Notes: generated by a model not told the origin, from the sequence alone. DNA of 64,000 nt from Lamellibrachia satsuma (GCA_033239005.1 BSQZ01000074.1:1511027-1575026); one strand, 5' to 3'. Counted from the first letter of the stretch, positions 1 through 10,790 are shown. Translations and numbers: made by a program.

Positions 1-1860
1 AATTTCACTTGAATCATGTTATAAATTCACGGGTAGATACATAATTGAATGTACAACAGCAATGTGTCTCGAAATGTTTTACTTTCAGTTATAAATATGA
101 TACGTTCAGCCATTATGTGCAACGATTACTCATTCTTTTTTAGTGAAATATATATCCTTAGTGCTTTCGCTTGGTCCCAACTTACATCCATAGTATATTT
201 ACCAGACAATTTCCTATCAGTATATTCCCATATCCATGTACCATTATTAGGAAAAACAACTGAAGAGATATATTCAATATTAATGAACATATCTGTCGAG
301 AAAATGACCGGAAATGACAAATCGTTGCACAATATGCTCAAAGTCAACCAGTTATTTGTTAATCATCTTATGATCTCACGTACAGTTATTTATAGCATAA
401 CGCAAAGAAATCTTTTACCATCAGTCATGTGTACAAATTTAACTTTTTGCCCATGTATGAAATGAAATACACTGTTTGTCAGTCAATATACGTTAGATAG
501 AATCACACACGTAGCGATAACGTCATGCCTTATATGAAATTTCATATCAATAGACCTGGTGTCTAAGTTTATTCGGTCAATTACTTCAACTAACTGAACG
601 AATAATTGCAATTTGTTTTGTTTTAAAAATTATATAGACATTTCAGTAACCCGAACAAAACCATAATATCTTTATCAGAGTGGGCATAGCTGACATTATG
701 TTCATGTAAATGACTTTCTATGTGATTACGTACATTTCTGGCTAACAGTTATTTAAGGTGGCTTTGACGTCTATAGCGTGTCAGTTGATTTTTTTCTTTT
801 TTTCTTCATAACATGGTAGGATATACTGAACTAAACGTCGACACCACAAAAAAGTCATCCGGCACTACCGTCATATTTCGCCATTACATCTTTAAAAACG
901 CTGTTCTTTTGGAAATTCCCTTGAATTCCTGGAAAAGCGATAATGTTTCCATAGTAACGTCCATGTGCGCAACGATGTTAGAACCAGCTATATTCGTTCA
1001 CCGTGAAAGCGGAACACATAATCTGGTTACTGTAAAGTTAGTACACATCAGTATTATATTTACCTAACTAAATCATGTACTTAAACCAGCAAATATCAAA
1101 GTTCAGTGAGCGTTAACGTAGTTTATCGTTCCTTTGACACAAATGGAAATACCGACCCATATGTGACGTGTTACGGGATAACGGGCCAATCAAAAATTAC
1201 CGTACACATCCGCTACGTGTTTGTTAGATGGCTGGCTTAACCTGATACCATAGACGACAACACGTTACAAGTACAGATTTAAAGGCTATTGTAGCGGCAA
1301 ATTAAGGGGACATGTCAATATTACAAATGGCCATTATGTGTTGTCAACAATACATAAAACGCCCGTGAAAAACCGTAAATTTCAACACAAAAACATGCAT
1401 TTGTTGAGATTGTGTTTTCATTAACAACCAGGAAATGATGTTTAAAAAAGAAAAACTACAACACTCACGATGTTGCAACGTTGCATATGAACGCGTCTTA
1501 CGTGCACGCAACGTAATACAGCAGTAAGTTACGATTGGGGAAAGGTTTGTATCAAAAATACACTGCCACTTTAGGCTGTCATTCAACTTTTGCTTAATTC
1601 ATTCACGGTGGTGTAGCAGACATAATTGGTTTATGTTAACCAAAATCTGCCATAAAGTTATCAGTTACACTGTCATGCTTATATGTATGTCATTTATTTC
1701 TATGGGGATTTTCTCAAAAAGCTTAAACTTCGTTTTTATAGTATTTTTTTCACATTTACAAAATGTTTTAAAAACCTTGTAACATAACCAAATAAATGAA
1801 AACATAAAAATTTTTATGTTATATTATATTATATAGTATTTCATCTACAATATATGAAGA
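1..1860. other. AT-rich stretch, no gene recognised
   Basis: I see no family signature on either strand. Two short open stretches could be exons but lack support: a minus-strand piece at about 187-260, framed by a CAG acceptor and a GTAAGT donor and reading into NGTWIWEY, and a plus-strand reading at 813-1067 that looks beta-strand rich. Neither connects to a neighbouring exon. Probably intergenic or intronic host DNA. Confidence 0.5.
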
Positions 1861-1875
1861 AATGGTTAATTTATC

Positions 1876-2816
1876 TTATAAACTTCTTCTCCATTGCCAT
1901 GACGGGATGGCGCTGATGGTTGTGCCGCCAAGCAGTGCCGCCAAATGGCTGCCTGATAGTTGGCACACTTGATGTATTTGTGACATGCATCCTTCCATGG
2001 TGACAACTTCACTGGGTCTGTTTGTTCTCGACCCAAAAATAATATGACGAAATCCGTTCACATCATACTCTTGTAATCGCCCATAGAGGGCGCACACTGC
2101 CGCTTCACCTTCGTGCAGTAGTTCTTCATCGACAACAAATGATTTGCCAAGTTTGGTCATGGTGCTTCTGAAGTGACAGTGATCATGTAGCAGTTTTTAG
2201 CCTTTTGCTTTACTGTGACCAACAGAAGCGCTGGTTGAGTCATAACCATTAAATGGACGATAGCTATTACCCAGTCAGGGCTTCACACATGTCTGGTCCG
2301 TTGGTAGATCCAATTTGAGTGATATCGATGTTTCTTTTCCACAGTTGTGTCCCTGCGTTGAATAACATTGTAGCTGGAATGGTGTGACTAATTCCAATTG
2401 CTATTATGGCTATGTCGCTATCAGGGAACCTGAGAACCACTATCTGCTTCTTCGTGGTTACATCTGAGCTCAGGAACTGGTGTCATGGCTATATGACTTC
2501 TGTCAGTCATTGCTACTTGGAGCAGGTGGCACTCTTCTCCACTGGTCACATAAAGGAACCGCCTACGTAATTTTGGTGCATACACAGGTTGCTGCCGTGT
2601 GTCCAGAAAAAATGTGATAGTCCTTGTTGAACTGTGCACTTCGAAGTGACTTTTTGAACTGATGATCAATTATTTGGTTCTCGGAGTTAATTGTTGTTCC
2701 CAGCAGCTCTGCTGTAGATGTTGTACGGCGATCTCTCGCCTCATTCTTTATTGAAATTTCAGGATAAGTGTCCACCAACCAGTCAATTCGCGAAGACATT
2801 CCAACATAATGGCTGA
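1876..2816 (-). pseudogene. C-terminal part of a mobile-element-associated protein with a CNHEEAD motif
   Basis: Minus-strand reading, broken by stops and frameshifts. From 2816 downward it contains RIDWLVDTYPEISIKN, then LRCNHEEAD near 2470, then a segment ending in ALYGRL and a PPT-like region near 1876-2160. This order matches a large protein family found repeatedly in invertebrate genomes in association with mobile elements and sometimes mislabelled tesmin/CXC-domain protein. Its biochemical role is not established, so I assign none. The N-terminal half appears at 3863-4420 on the same strand, separated by a LINE fragment on the opposite strand, which suggests one decayed gene split by an insertion. 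No terminal repeats were identified. Confidence 0.5.
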
Positions 2817-2824
2817 CTGACAGA

Positions 2825-3862
2825 AGACAACGAGTTGTAGTAGATGGAGAAGTTTCGAATTGGAAATCGGTTTTGAGTGGGGTACCTCAATGATCAGTAT
2901 TAGGATCTATATTATTCTTAATTTATATCAATGACTTGGAAGACAGTATAACAAGTAACGTACTGAAATTTTCGGATGACACAAAACTGTTTAGAAAGGT
3001 TAATACTGATGGTGATAAACAACATTTACAAAACGATCAAGACAGATTAGTGAAATGGTCTGAGAAATGGCAGGTGCTGTTCAATTTTGAAAAGTAAATG
3101 CCTACATACAGGACATGGGAACTTTAATGTAAACTATAAAATGGGAGATACTGTTCTGGGTTCTACTGTAAAAGAAAAGGACTTAGGAGTTACAATAAGC
3201 GCTGATATGAAAGTTTCAGAGCAGTGTGGTATTGCAGCTTCAAAGGGTAATCAAATTATTGGATTGATTAGAAGAAACATAACGTACAAGGAAAAAACGT
3301 TAATTATACCTCTTTATAAAGCAATAGTTAGACCTCATTTAGAATACTGTATACAAGCATGGAGACCATATCGTAAGAAGGATATAGATACGCTTGAACG
3401 CATACAAAGGAGAGCAACTAAAATGATTCCAGAACTTAGAGACCTTAGTTATGAAAACGCCTGAAAGAATGTGGTTTAACAACTCTAGAGACAAGGAGGT
3501 TAAGATGAGATCAGATTGAAGTTTTTAAGATATTGAATGGGTATGAAAATATTGATAGAAATATGTTTTTCTCACTCAAGAAGGATAGCAGAACTAGAGG
3601 GCATGAGGTAAAATTACTAAAGGATCAATGTAGATTGGACATCAGGAAGCACTCGTTCTCACAGAGGACAATAAATGAATGGATAAATTGTCTACATATT
3701 TTGTAACTGCTAGCAGCGTGAATATGTTTAAAAACATGGTTGACACATATCTCAGGAGGGCGGGTTATAAGTAGATGAACAGTGTTGGACTCTCGATAAG
3801 CCAATGGCTTCCTTGTCCACTTGTCATCTGGGCCTTTGGCTTGGATGGCAAATCTTGTTAAA
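2825..3862 (+). mobile_element. CR1/L2-like LINE, 3' fragment (truncated reverse transcriptase)
   Basis: The plus strand encodes the end of a non-LTR reverse transcriptase. A sequence corresponding to a VLGSILFLIYINDL motif and the catalytic FSDDTKLF box lie at about 2897-2995. The C-terminal domain follows (open at 3087-3464, with KDLGVTIS and RPHLEYCIQAW) and continues in shifted frames to about 3770. Premature stops and at least one frameshift near 3095 show that it is dead. The 3' end shows a short repeated AAATCTTGTT tail at 3849-3873, typical of CR1/L2-type 3' ends. The 5' part is missing. It lies antisense within the decayed protein gene on either side, so it probably inserted into that gene. 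Confidence 0.75.
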
Positions 3863-4420
3863 TCTTGTTAAATCTACATGAAAACAAGATGGGCCAATTT
3901 CTTATATGTCATTGTTGTGTCTACCTTGATTGCTTGCAGGATTGCCATCACATGTACTATCCATGTGCTGTCAGAAGGTACCACATTAACAACACTAGAA
4001 TTCTTCTTCAGTTCCTTCAGCAGAGATGCTTTGACAGTCTTTACCTAGTTCCCCTCAGGTGGTGCAATGACAAGGGTTATTGGACCCAAGGAGCACTTGA
4101 AGATTTCTGGCAGAGATATATTTCGGCTCTGGTTAATTATCAAGAAACGTCCAAACAGTTCACGGGTTGATCTCAAGACAGAAGTTTGCTTCTTGGATAT
4201 TTTACCCACATCCAAAGGTTTAACGGTTTTCAGGTTCATCTTGGGTACATGGAAGTACTGTGTCCAACCTCTCACAAACAAATTCCTTGACAGCTTCCTC
4301 CACGGGATTTCGGGTCATGATCTGCAGTCGCTTAATTTTTTTGGTCATGCGGAATGCAGCCAAATTAATTTCAGGTTGATCTTTGCACTGCAAATTCACA
4401 ATTGTTAGTCAGATCATCTA
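3863..4420 (-). pseudogene. N-terminal part of the same mobile-element-associated protein
   Basis: The minus-strand open stretch 4281-4045 contains RELFGRFLIINQSR and then EIFKCSLGPITLVIA. This is a recognisable segment of the same invertebrate element-associated family as the remnant at 1876-2816, and it normally lies upstream of the CNHEEAD part. Reading continues below 4045 in another frame as a short Ser/Val-rich stretch towards 3880. The order, strand and family agreement of the two pieces support a single gene interrupted by the 1-kb LINE fragment. Function unknown; the sequence is decayed. Confidence 0.45.
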
Positions 4421-4459
4421 CAGATGTGCAGATCTGGAAAAAAAGGCTGAGGTAGAGTG

Positions 4460-5190
4460 GCCTTTTTCGAGTGATGGCTGCTTGGAGTGTTCCTACTTGT
4501 ACTAAATAATATTGCTAATAGAGACTTGGCTAAACTCCAACGAGTACAAAATTGTCTGGCACGTGTGGTTCTCAGGGCGCCTCGGTTTTCACCGTCACTA
4601 CCACTACTTAAACAGTTACACTAGCTTATCGAATTCATTTTAAGCTGTCCACTCTTACATATTGTGCTCTATCTACACAACAACCACCCTACTTGGCTAG
4701 TCTCCTGCATCTTTCAAATATCCCTAGGCAGCTAAGATAATCAATTTCACGACAACTTATTGTATTTAAAACAAAACTTAACTTGGATAAACGTGGTTTC
4801 TCTGTCGCTGCGCCTAGGGTCTGGAATGAACTCCCTATCACTTTGAAAACATCTGAAACTATTGCTGTTTTCCGAAAAAAAAACTCAAGACATCTATTCC
4901 AAATTGCATTTCCAAAATAAATGTTCGGATGTCCCTCGTTCTGATACTGACTTCTGTACGTCCCTTACGATTATGCTTAATAATTATGTTTTGTTGCGCC
5001 TCTGAGCTCAGGTTCCTGAGGATATAGGCGCCATAGAAGTTAATAATTATTATTATTACTGTAATTGATCTGCAACAAATCACTGACACTGGCATGCCGC
5101 ACCATTGGTGCAATGTTGTCCAAAAATTATCCCATTTTACTGCCTTGATGGGCCATTGGCCTAATTTTCCAAGACCCTAATTGAATTGAA
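4460..5190 (+). mobile_element. CR1-like LINE, 3' end of ORF2 plus tail
   Basis: From about 4507 the plus strand reads LAKLQRVQNCLARVVLRAPR, then a Leu/His-rich stretch, then (shifted) sequence corresponding to the AAPRVWNELP-type C-terminal block of CR1-like LINEs at about 4805-4840. Several stops and frameshifts are present. A TAATAATTATTATTATTAC tail follows at 5040-5060. No reverse-transcriptase core remains, so this is a 5'-truncated copy. Confidence 0.7.
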
Positions 5191-5282
5191 CCCTGATATA
5201 GAGTTTAATGAGATTGTTCAATAAAACATGAGCATTTCAGTTGAATGATGCATTTTAAATCCAAATCCGTTAACACATGTTG

Positions 5283-5499
5283 CAGGGATGAGAATTTTCC
5301 GCGGATCCGCGAAATTCCGCGGATTTGGGTGCTCCCAGGGTCGATCTTGTGAATCGCCCAGATCCGTTTAGATATTTTTAGACCATATAGGGGGGTTGAG
5401 GTTTTTATTTTTCATGATAAATGATTATAGTCGATAGTCTGTCAGGGATATGTCTGCCGTACTTCGTAAACACACCTTTTAGTAGCCGAAATTGAAACA
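5283..5499 (+). mobile_element. Probable left end of a hAT transposon, cut by the Polinton
   Basis: The segment opens with CAGGGATGAGAATTTTCCGC, a hAT-like terminus beginning CAGGG, followed by a palindromic GCGGATCCGCG-rich stretch. It runs without a break to the Polinton target duplication. If the Polinton is removed, the sequence continues at 25837 into the CpG-rich leader and transposase gene of a hAT-type element on the same strand. I therefore infer that this is the left end of that hAT. The right terminus was not found, and the candidate 8-bp duplication ACATGTTG (5275-5282) has no partner that I could see. Confidence 0.45.
5494..5499. repeat. Polinton target site duplication, left copy (GAAACA)
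   Basis: GAAACA immediately precedes the AGTAGTAT terminus at 5500 and recurs at 25831-25836, directly after the ATACTACT right terminus. Six base pairs is the known Polinton/Maverick duplication length. Confidence 0.9.
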
Positions 5500-6440
5500 A
5501 GTAGTATATGGGGCATCTGAACCCTCAAAAATGTGTAGCAGATTTGGTTTATTCTGATTGGTCGAAATTTGAAATGGAGCGTTCTGATTGGTCGTGCGCT
5601 TATTGCTGCCAGGGGCGCCACGGTATAATCCATATTATCGCTCAAATATGGAACACTTTCTGATTGGTCGAGAGCAGTTTCACCGCCAGGAGGCGCTACA
5701 GGTCAGTTGTGTCGACGGTTCTGATTAGTCGAGAGCCGTCACGTGACCTATGACGTCACAGCTCATTTGCATGAATTAACATAAATTAGAATACACTGCA
5801 CCCTTTTGTGGTGAAACCGTCGCAAAGGGGCGCTACGGTTCAATTGTATCGACGGTTCTGATGGGTAGAGAGCAGTCACGTGACCAACGACGTCACACCC
5901 CCTCATTTGCATATTACGTGACCTCTCTATGGATTCTGCCTTGTTGTTTTGCTGCCATGTTTTTTTGCGATGATACGGTCACCAGTAAGCGCTGCTACGG
6001 GTCAGGGTCAAATGTGTCGACGGTTCTGATTGGTCGAGAGCAGTCACGTTACCAATAATGTCACAGCTCCTCCCCTATTATCTAAAATAAGGAGATTTTG
6101 GGGCACTATTTTGTGGTGATTCGATCGTCAGGTCAAGGTCAATGGTCGGTGGCGAGCGTTCTGATTGGTCGAGAATCCTATGACGTCACCTGATCAAGTG
6201 TGAATACAATTGTCAGTTAGGGTTAGGGTTACTAATCCTAATAGAAAATTCCATAAAAACTGGTAAACTGTAGGAACGATTACCAGTTATGGTTAGGGTT
6301 AGTAAAACTAATGGAAGGTCAAAGGTCACCGACCTTTTGTACTGATACAATTGCCAGTTAGGGTTATGGTTCTGTCGTCTGTAGTGAACCCTAAATATGA
6401 ACCCTTACCCTAACCCTAAAAGAACATGCAAGAAGAACGG
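5500..6440 (+). repeat. Left terminal inverted repeat and expanded sub-terminal region
   Basis: The outer 146 bp pair with 25683-25830. Further inward, matches to the right end are colinear but separated by extra modules on this side: TTTTGCTGCCAT near 5948 pairs with the right end near 25620, and the block TCTGTCGTCTGTAGTGAACC at 6371-6390 with the following AACCCTAAAAGAACATGCA pairs with about 25466-25510. The left repeat is longer because of tandem promoter-like modules and short TTAGGG-type runs (6226-6231, 6290-6300, 6356-6362, 6408-6420). Confidence 0.85.
5553..6190. promoter_or_regulatory. Repeated CCAAT / E-box / CRE module array in the left TIR
   Basis: The motif TTCTGATTGGTCGAGAG or close variants (inverted CCAAT) recurs near 5552, 5581, 5658, 5718, 5853, 6025 and 6159. 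Several copies are followed at fixed spacing by CACGTG (5740-5745, 5877-5882; degraded near 6046) and then TGACGTCA or GACGTCA (5751-5758, 5889-5895, 6181-6188). These match consensus sites for NF-Y, USF-type bHLH and CREB/ATF factors. Co-repetition of all three in order suggests an enhancer or promoter unit duplicated within the TIR. Binding is inferred, not shown. Confidence 0.6.
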
Positions 6441-6510
6441 TTGTGATGACAATGGTGGTTCGGTTTAATACTGACGATAATGGAGCGCTTTTCGAGACGT
6501 GTCTGGGTAC

Positions 6511-6555
6511 AGAACCGGGTTGAACCGGTTCAAACCGGTTTGAACCGGTTCGAAC
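6511..6555. repeat. AACCGGTT array 1
   Basis: Palindromic AACCGGTT cores recur every 10 bp with TGA or CAA linkers. AACCGGTT is the known Grainyhead/TFCP2 consensus. Related arrays lie at 7141-7179 and 7447-7513. Confidence 0.7.
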
Positions 6556-6603
6556 GACGTCATGGAATTTTCCACGCTCACGAAAAGAAACACGATCTCA
6601 CAT

Positions 6604-7009
6604 TTTCACCCTGCTAACAGACTGAAACCTAGCGGTCGAATGCTCGTGCATGCAGCGGGAAAAAGGTAGACGTGTATGTAAGCTATACGAAGCATATCGC
6701 ATCATTGCATTTTATCGACAAACTTTTCGACGTATGTCGTTTCGCGTCGACACCTACATATCGCCTATTTCTCCACGAGACTGCAAGAACACCGCGAGGT
6801 CAAAAGGTCAAGGTCAACAAAAAAACACCGTCGCTTTCTGGAACGTTCCAACGAACTCATGTCTTTTGACCCTGCTAGCAGACTGAAATATAGCTGACGA
6901 AATTTCGTGTATCCAGCGGGAAAAACCTAGCCGTGCATATAAGCTATACGACGCATATCGCATCATTGCATTATATCGAGAACTTTTCGACGTATGTCGT
7001 TTCGCGAAG
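6604..7009 (+). repeat. Direct repeat of about 140 bp (two copies)
   Basis: The block beginning CCCTGCTAACAGACTGAAA and ending TTTCGACGTATGTCGTTTCG occurs at about 6608-6747 and again at about 6867-7006. Each copy is followed by an AAGGTCAAAGTCAACAAAAAA-like stretch and TTTCTGGAACGTTC. It is non-coding and probably part of the polymerase-side leader or terminal region. No protein family is recognised in its short open frames. Confidence 0.7.
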
Positions 7010-7140
7010 GTCAAAGTCAACAAAAAACACAGCAGCTTTCTGGAACGTTCGAACAAAGTCATGGAATTTTCCATAAACACCGCGAGGTCAAAGTAAAAAA
7101 AAACAACCGCCGCTTTCTGGAAAGTTCTAACGAAGAGGAT

Positions 7141-7179
7141 CAAACCGGTTCAAACCGGTTCAAACTGGTTCAAACCGGG
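7141..7179. repeat. AACCGGTT array 2
   Basis: Four consecutive 10-bp units of the CAAACCGGTT type (third unit CAAACTGGTT), in the same phase as array 3. Confidence 0.7.
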
Positions 7180-7446
7180 AAAAAACCTTGGGTATCCTGT
7201 AGGAATTATGAGTAAACTGTAGGAGTTATGGATAAAATATAGGAATTATGGGTAGGTTCTGATTTTCACCATGAGCCTACATTATCACCGCGAGATCAAA
7301 AGGTCAAAAGGTCAAGGTCTACAATGCATAAACACCATTGCATCTGCGAGTTGTGTGTGTCTTACGCCAGCTGCATGCCCTTATTTGGTATTGTTCTGCA
7401 TGCTGTGCACGTGATATTCACGTGCTACCCGCGTGTTGTGCGTCAG

Positions 7447-7513
7447 GACCGGTTCAAACCGATTCAAACCGGTTCAAACCGGTTCAATCTGGTTCAAACC
7501 GGTTCAGACCGGG
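7447..7513. repeat. AACCGGTT array 3, just upstream of a TATA box
   Basis: Seven 10-bp units of GGTTCAAACC and variants end about 40 bp before the TATATAAA at 7556. Placement directly upstream of the probable polymerase promoter suggests a transcription-factor array (Grainyhead/TFCP2-like consensus), though an origin function is also conceivable. Confidence 0.65.
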
Positions 7514-7542
7514 AAAATCCCAGGAAAAACTGCACCGTCAGC

Positions 7543-7564
7543 TGTAGCGACAGGCTATATAAAC
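7543..7564 (+). promoter_or_regulatory. Putative TATA promoter upstream of DNA polymerase B
   Basis: A GTAGCGACAGGCTATATAAA-type sequence. Nearly the same string (one mismatch over GTAGCGACAGNCTATATAAAC) lies at 18390-18410 before the packaging ATPase, and CGTCA lies upstream in both. The shared sequence with a TATA box points to a viral promoter type used for two transcription units. Confidence 0.55.
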
Positions 7565-7723
7565 CGAGCCGCTGCTGCAATCGTCATCACAACCGTTCTC
7601 CGTTCTCTACAGAGCGCTTCGATTCAACACCACAGCCACGCAGCAACACGTCGAGATACCGCGACGGTAGCGGTACACCAAGTGTTGCAAGTATCTATTA
7701 TATATTATCTTTATTTGTAGAAT

Positions 7724-8046
7724 GGGGGGCAGCCGTGGCCTAGTGATTAAGGTGTTGGCCTCAAAATTCGAGGGTTGTGAGTTCAAGACCCACACTGGGC
7801 GCAGTTCGTTTTCGAAGTTTAGGCAATTTTGTTTACCCTACTTTGCCTCAGTCTACTCAGCTGCAAATGAGTACAAGCACTGTTTGGAAGGTACCTGCGA
7901 TGGACTAGTGTCCTTTCCAGGAGAGTCAGTATAACAGCACTCTAAGATGCTTCGCACTACAGAAACCAGGTTTAAGCACTGGCCATATGAGCCTTCATGG
8001 CTTCCTAAGGCGTAAAGCCTGGGGGACGACTTTACCTGTTTTATTA
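7724..8046 (+). mobile_element. tRNA-derived SINE
   Basis: A pol III split promoter is visible: A box TGGCCTAGTGATTAAGG at 7736-7752 and B box GTTCAAGACC at 7781-7790, with a plausible T-arm (TGTGAG / CCCACA). About 240 bp of non-tRNA body follows, including GCGATGGACTAGTGTCC. The acceptor stem is not properly paired and the body is too long, so this is a SINE head and not a tRNA gene. It sits between the putative promoter (7543) and the polymerase start (8137), having inserted into the Polinton leader. Target duplications could not be defined. Confidence 0.7.
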
Positions 8047-8136
8047 CCTTAGTTGTACGAATGCTAACTAATACATTCTCCTATCACAATCGTTCTCAGA
8101 TCTTTGCACACATATTTCAGCGCATCACCAGCAACG

Positions 8137-9237
8137 ATGAAATACATATGTTCAAAATGCAACAGAGTGTTTGGAAAAAAATACAATATTCTAAGACATA
8201 TAAGAACGGCGTGTAATTCCACCACCGTTTCGCCACCAGCAGTATGCATAAAATGTGGTAAGGTGTTTGCAAGAAATGACGCCTTACAAATGCATGAAAG
8301 AACGACATGTGTCGTTTCTCCACCATTGCCAAAAAGAGCGAAAAGGGAAGATACTATACCCCGTCACCCCTTCATTAGCGAAGATCCCATCGACCCTCCC
8401 GATCGATTTCCCTTCCCCGACGCTCTCTCAACAGATTTGTTAGAAGTCGTCCGCAACAATTGGTCATCCATTAGGAAGCGCGTATCCTCTCCAGACCAAG
8501 GTAAATTTTAGACTATGCAGTCTAGATTCGACTACTCTAGAAACTCCATTGAAGACCATGTTCGAACAACAGACCAATGCTTTCAAAATCAACTTGAGTT
8601 ATGGATTTGTTTTGAAAAACAAAAACACAGGATGTTATAGGTACTATAATTCCTCCTGCAATTGCTGTGGTCGATACCTGGACGAACCCAGTCTCATCAC
8701 CAATCGGGAGGAGTTTAATTTTTTAGAGCGTATAAAAAACACATATATCTTACAGTGGGCGTTAAGCCAGAGGCCCATTTCGCAATGGGTGTGCGAGATA
8801 GTTATCATTGTGACTTTTTGTATTAATAAAATCATAAATCACCCAATTGGGTGCGTCAGCATGAATCCCCTGCCGACATACATCAAGATGAATACCCTGC
8901 CGACATGCATCAAGAAGAATAAAGCCGTCATCGGTCTGGAAAGAGAACTTATCCATGGCAAGAGGTGCAACGATAATTTGTGCCTCTTTCGATGCTGAGC
9001 TCTTCATCGTGGAGGCGATCGTTATCATTTGGAATCTGCCGTTACAAAACTTTACGAGACGTACAAACAGGATGGCGATGTACCCATGGAAGAATTTGCC
9101 GGAGTCACACTCGAATACCTCTATCGCGTAGAGACCACTTTCCAAACGAACGTGTGCGTTTATAAACCCGTCGAATCTGATGATGATGACGGAAAGAAGA
9201 CCGCAGAACTCGTCCGTTGATCGTTATGCCATTATTC
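8137..9237 (+). pseudogene. Protein-primed DNA polymerase B (Polinton), N-terminal portion
   Basis: The ATG at 8137 opens a reading with two C2H2-like fingers (CSKCNRVF...H and CIKCGKVF...H) within the first 60 residues, as in many Polinton polymerases. A linker follows, then, after a 1-bp frameshift at about 8503-8511, a block with AFKINLSYGF and RYYNSSCN, and later HPIG and a LIHGKRCNDNLCLFRC segment ending at 8998. A third piece (9029-9220; ESAVTKLYETY and TNVCVYKP) continues in another frame. Homology stops near 9237, followed by about 6 kb of non-coding and satellite DNA before the gene resumes at 15284. The region expected to hold Exo I is absent. The gene would replicate the element by protein priming; this copy cannot. 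Confidence 0.85.
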
Positions 9238-9240
9238 TGA

Positions 9241-10790
9241 AACGATAGTAGTAGGGACTTAGTTCTCACCCCGGATGAGGAGGGAGTTGCGATAGGGGAC
9301 TGAGCGATAGTAGGAACTGAGCGTTAATATAGTGTTTCCAGCGCCTCCTAGCGACCGTATATTGACCTAATCTCAGCGCAGCGTCACCTAGCGACCGTCT
9401 CCGAACACCCTGCCCCCCTACCCCGATCCAACCCGGACACTAACCTAACCTAGCGAGGAGGCGAGAAACAAACACATTTACCGAGTCTGGCTGTGCAAAT
9501 AACATCATCCCGTAACCCGACATCCAGAGGACTACGGCTGAGTCCGGCTGTGCAAATAACATCATCCCGTAACCCGATATCGAGCGGACTACGAAATGAC
9601 GCGTGTTTATCAGTGGACCGCTGAGTTCTCTGTTGTAGCACGAAGCGTTTGTGTGCGACGCATCTGAACCGTTTGGAGCTTTAGGCAGTCGGAATAAATG
9701 CAGGAACGAAGAAATACGACCGCGTGTGGAAACTGACAGAGAGGTCACGCAGTGCGGCGGTGCTCGGTATTGTTGCAATGACTAGCACGAGACGTTATAA
9801 ATTGTGTGTGACGCATCTGAACCGTTGGGAGCTTTAGGCGGTCGGAATAAATGCAGGAACGATGAAATATGGCCGCGTGTGGAAATTGACAGTTTACGAA
9901 AGTTTTCATCGGAGAACCGTTACAACGAAGCATTATATAAGTTATGCAATATTGTGCGCAAACGTTAGACAGGGGACTCTGAAGTCTCTTGCTATTATAG
10001 TTTTGTCAAAGTCATCTCGGCATCGTTCTGTTGTGAGGTGGCCATCTCCGTACTTCGGATAGAGACAATCGGAACAATTGCGATGCCCTGCCCAATACTC
10101 GCTCGCCCTTATATAGTCCTCCCGTCAACTGTTATTGCGCAGTTTTGCTACCGTCTCCGGATGCTTGGCTCGTTGCCCGTTGAACGGCGCGTGATGTTTT
10201 CGCTATTGTCGTCGGGTGTCGACCGGTGCACTGTTATTGCGCAGTTTTGCTACCGTCTCCTAACAGTGGTCATTAACAGGGTCAGTAATAACTGAGATCA
10301 AAGGACCCATCGATAGTGGACATAGGAACGACTGTCTGTTAACAGTGGTCATTAATAGGGTCATTAATAACAGTTCAAAGGGTATGTTAACAGAGGTCAT
10401 TAACAGGGTAATTAATAACTGAGATCAAAGGACCTAACGAGGAGACGATAAACGAACAAAACACGATATCGTACTATATTTTCTTTATATGTAAATATTC
10501 AAAAATAATGCGCTCTTACACTTTACCCATTACTCCTACAGTTTACCCATAATTCCTTCAATTTACCCATAATTCCTACAATTTACCCAGCACATATGTA
10601 GTGTAGTGTGTTTGTTCCTTCACCGAGCTGTTACTCACAGACCCCTTATATTCTGATTGACCAGGCGAGGCAAACTATTACCAAGATTAAACCTGTCTGA
10701 ACTTCCGCACTGTGTGCAGTGACACTCTGCTTTAATAAAAGATGCATGATTATATGAATAATAAAGATGCATTCACTACTTACTGCGTGC
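9241..10790. other. Non-coding block inside the polymerase gene, partly terminal-like
   Basis: No coding signature. It contains internal direct repeats: GGCTGTGCAAATAACATCAT at about 9488 and 9547; a unit with GACGCATCTGAACCGTT at about 9657 and 9811; and TTATTGCGCAGTTTTGCTAC at about 10132 and 10231. TATA-like strings occur near 9795 and 10111. The 10265-10490 part resembles the sequence just inside the right TIR. It may derive from another Polinton end or from a rearrangement. Confidence 0.55.
10265..10490 (+). repeat. Internal copy of Polinton sub-terminal sequence
   Basis: GTTAACAGTGGTCATTAA, the ATTAATAAC variants and CTAACGAGGAGACGATAAACG followed by AACACGAT match the reverse complement of about 25270-25370 (just inside the right TIR) in the same order. 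TGGTCATTAACAGGGTCAGT is repeated three times here. Nearby 10517-10590 (AATTTACCCATAATTCCTAC repeats) is an inverted copy of 7197-7257. Confidence 0.6.

Noticed and set aside
7724..7797. tRNA gene
   Set aside because: Has A and B boxes, but the acceptor stem does not pair and a SINE body follows.
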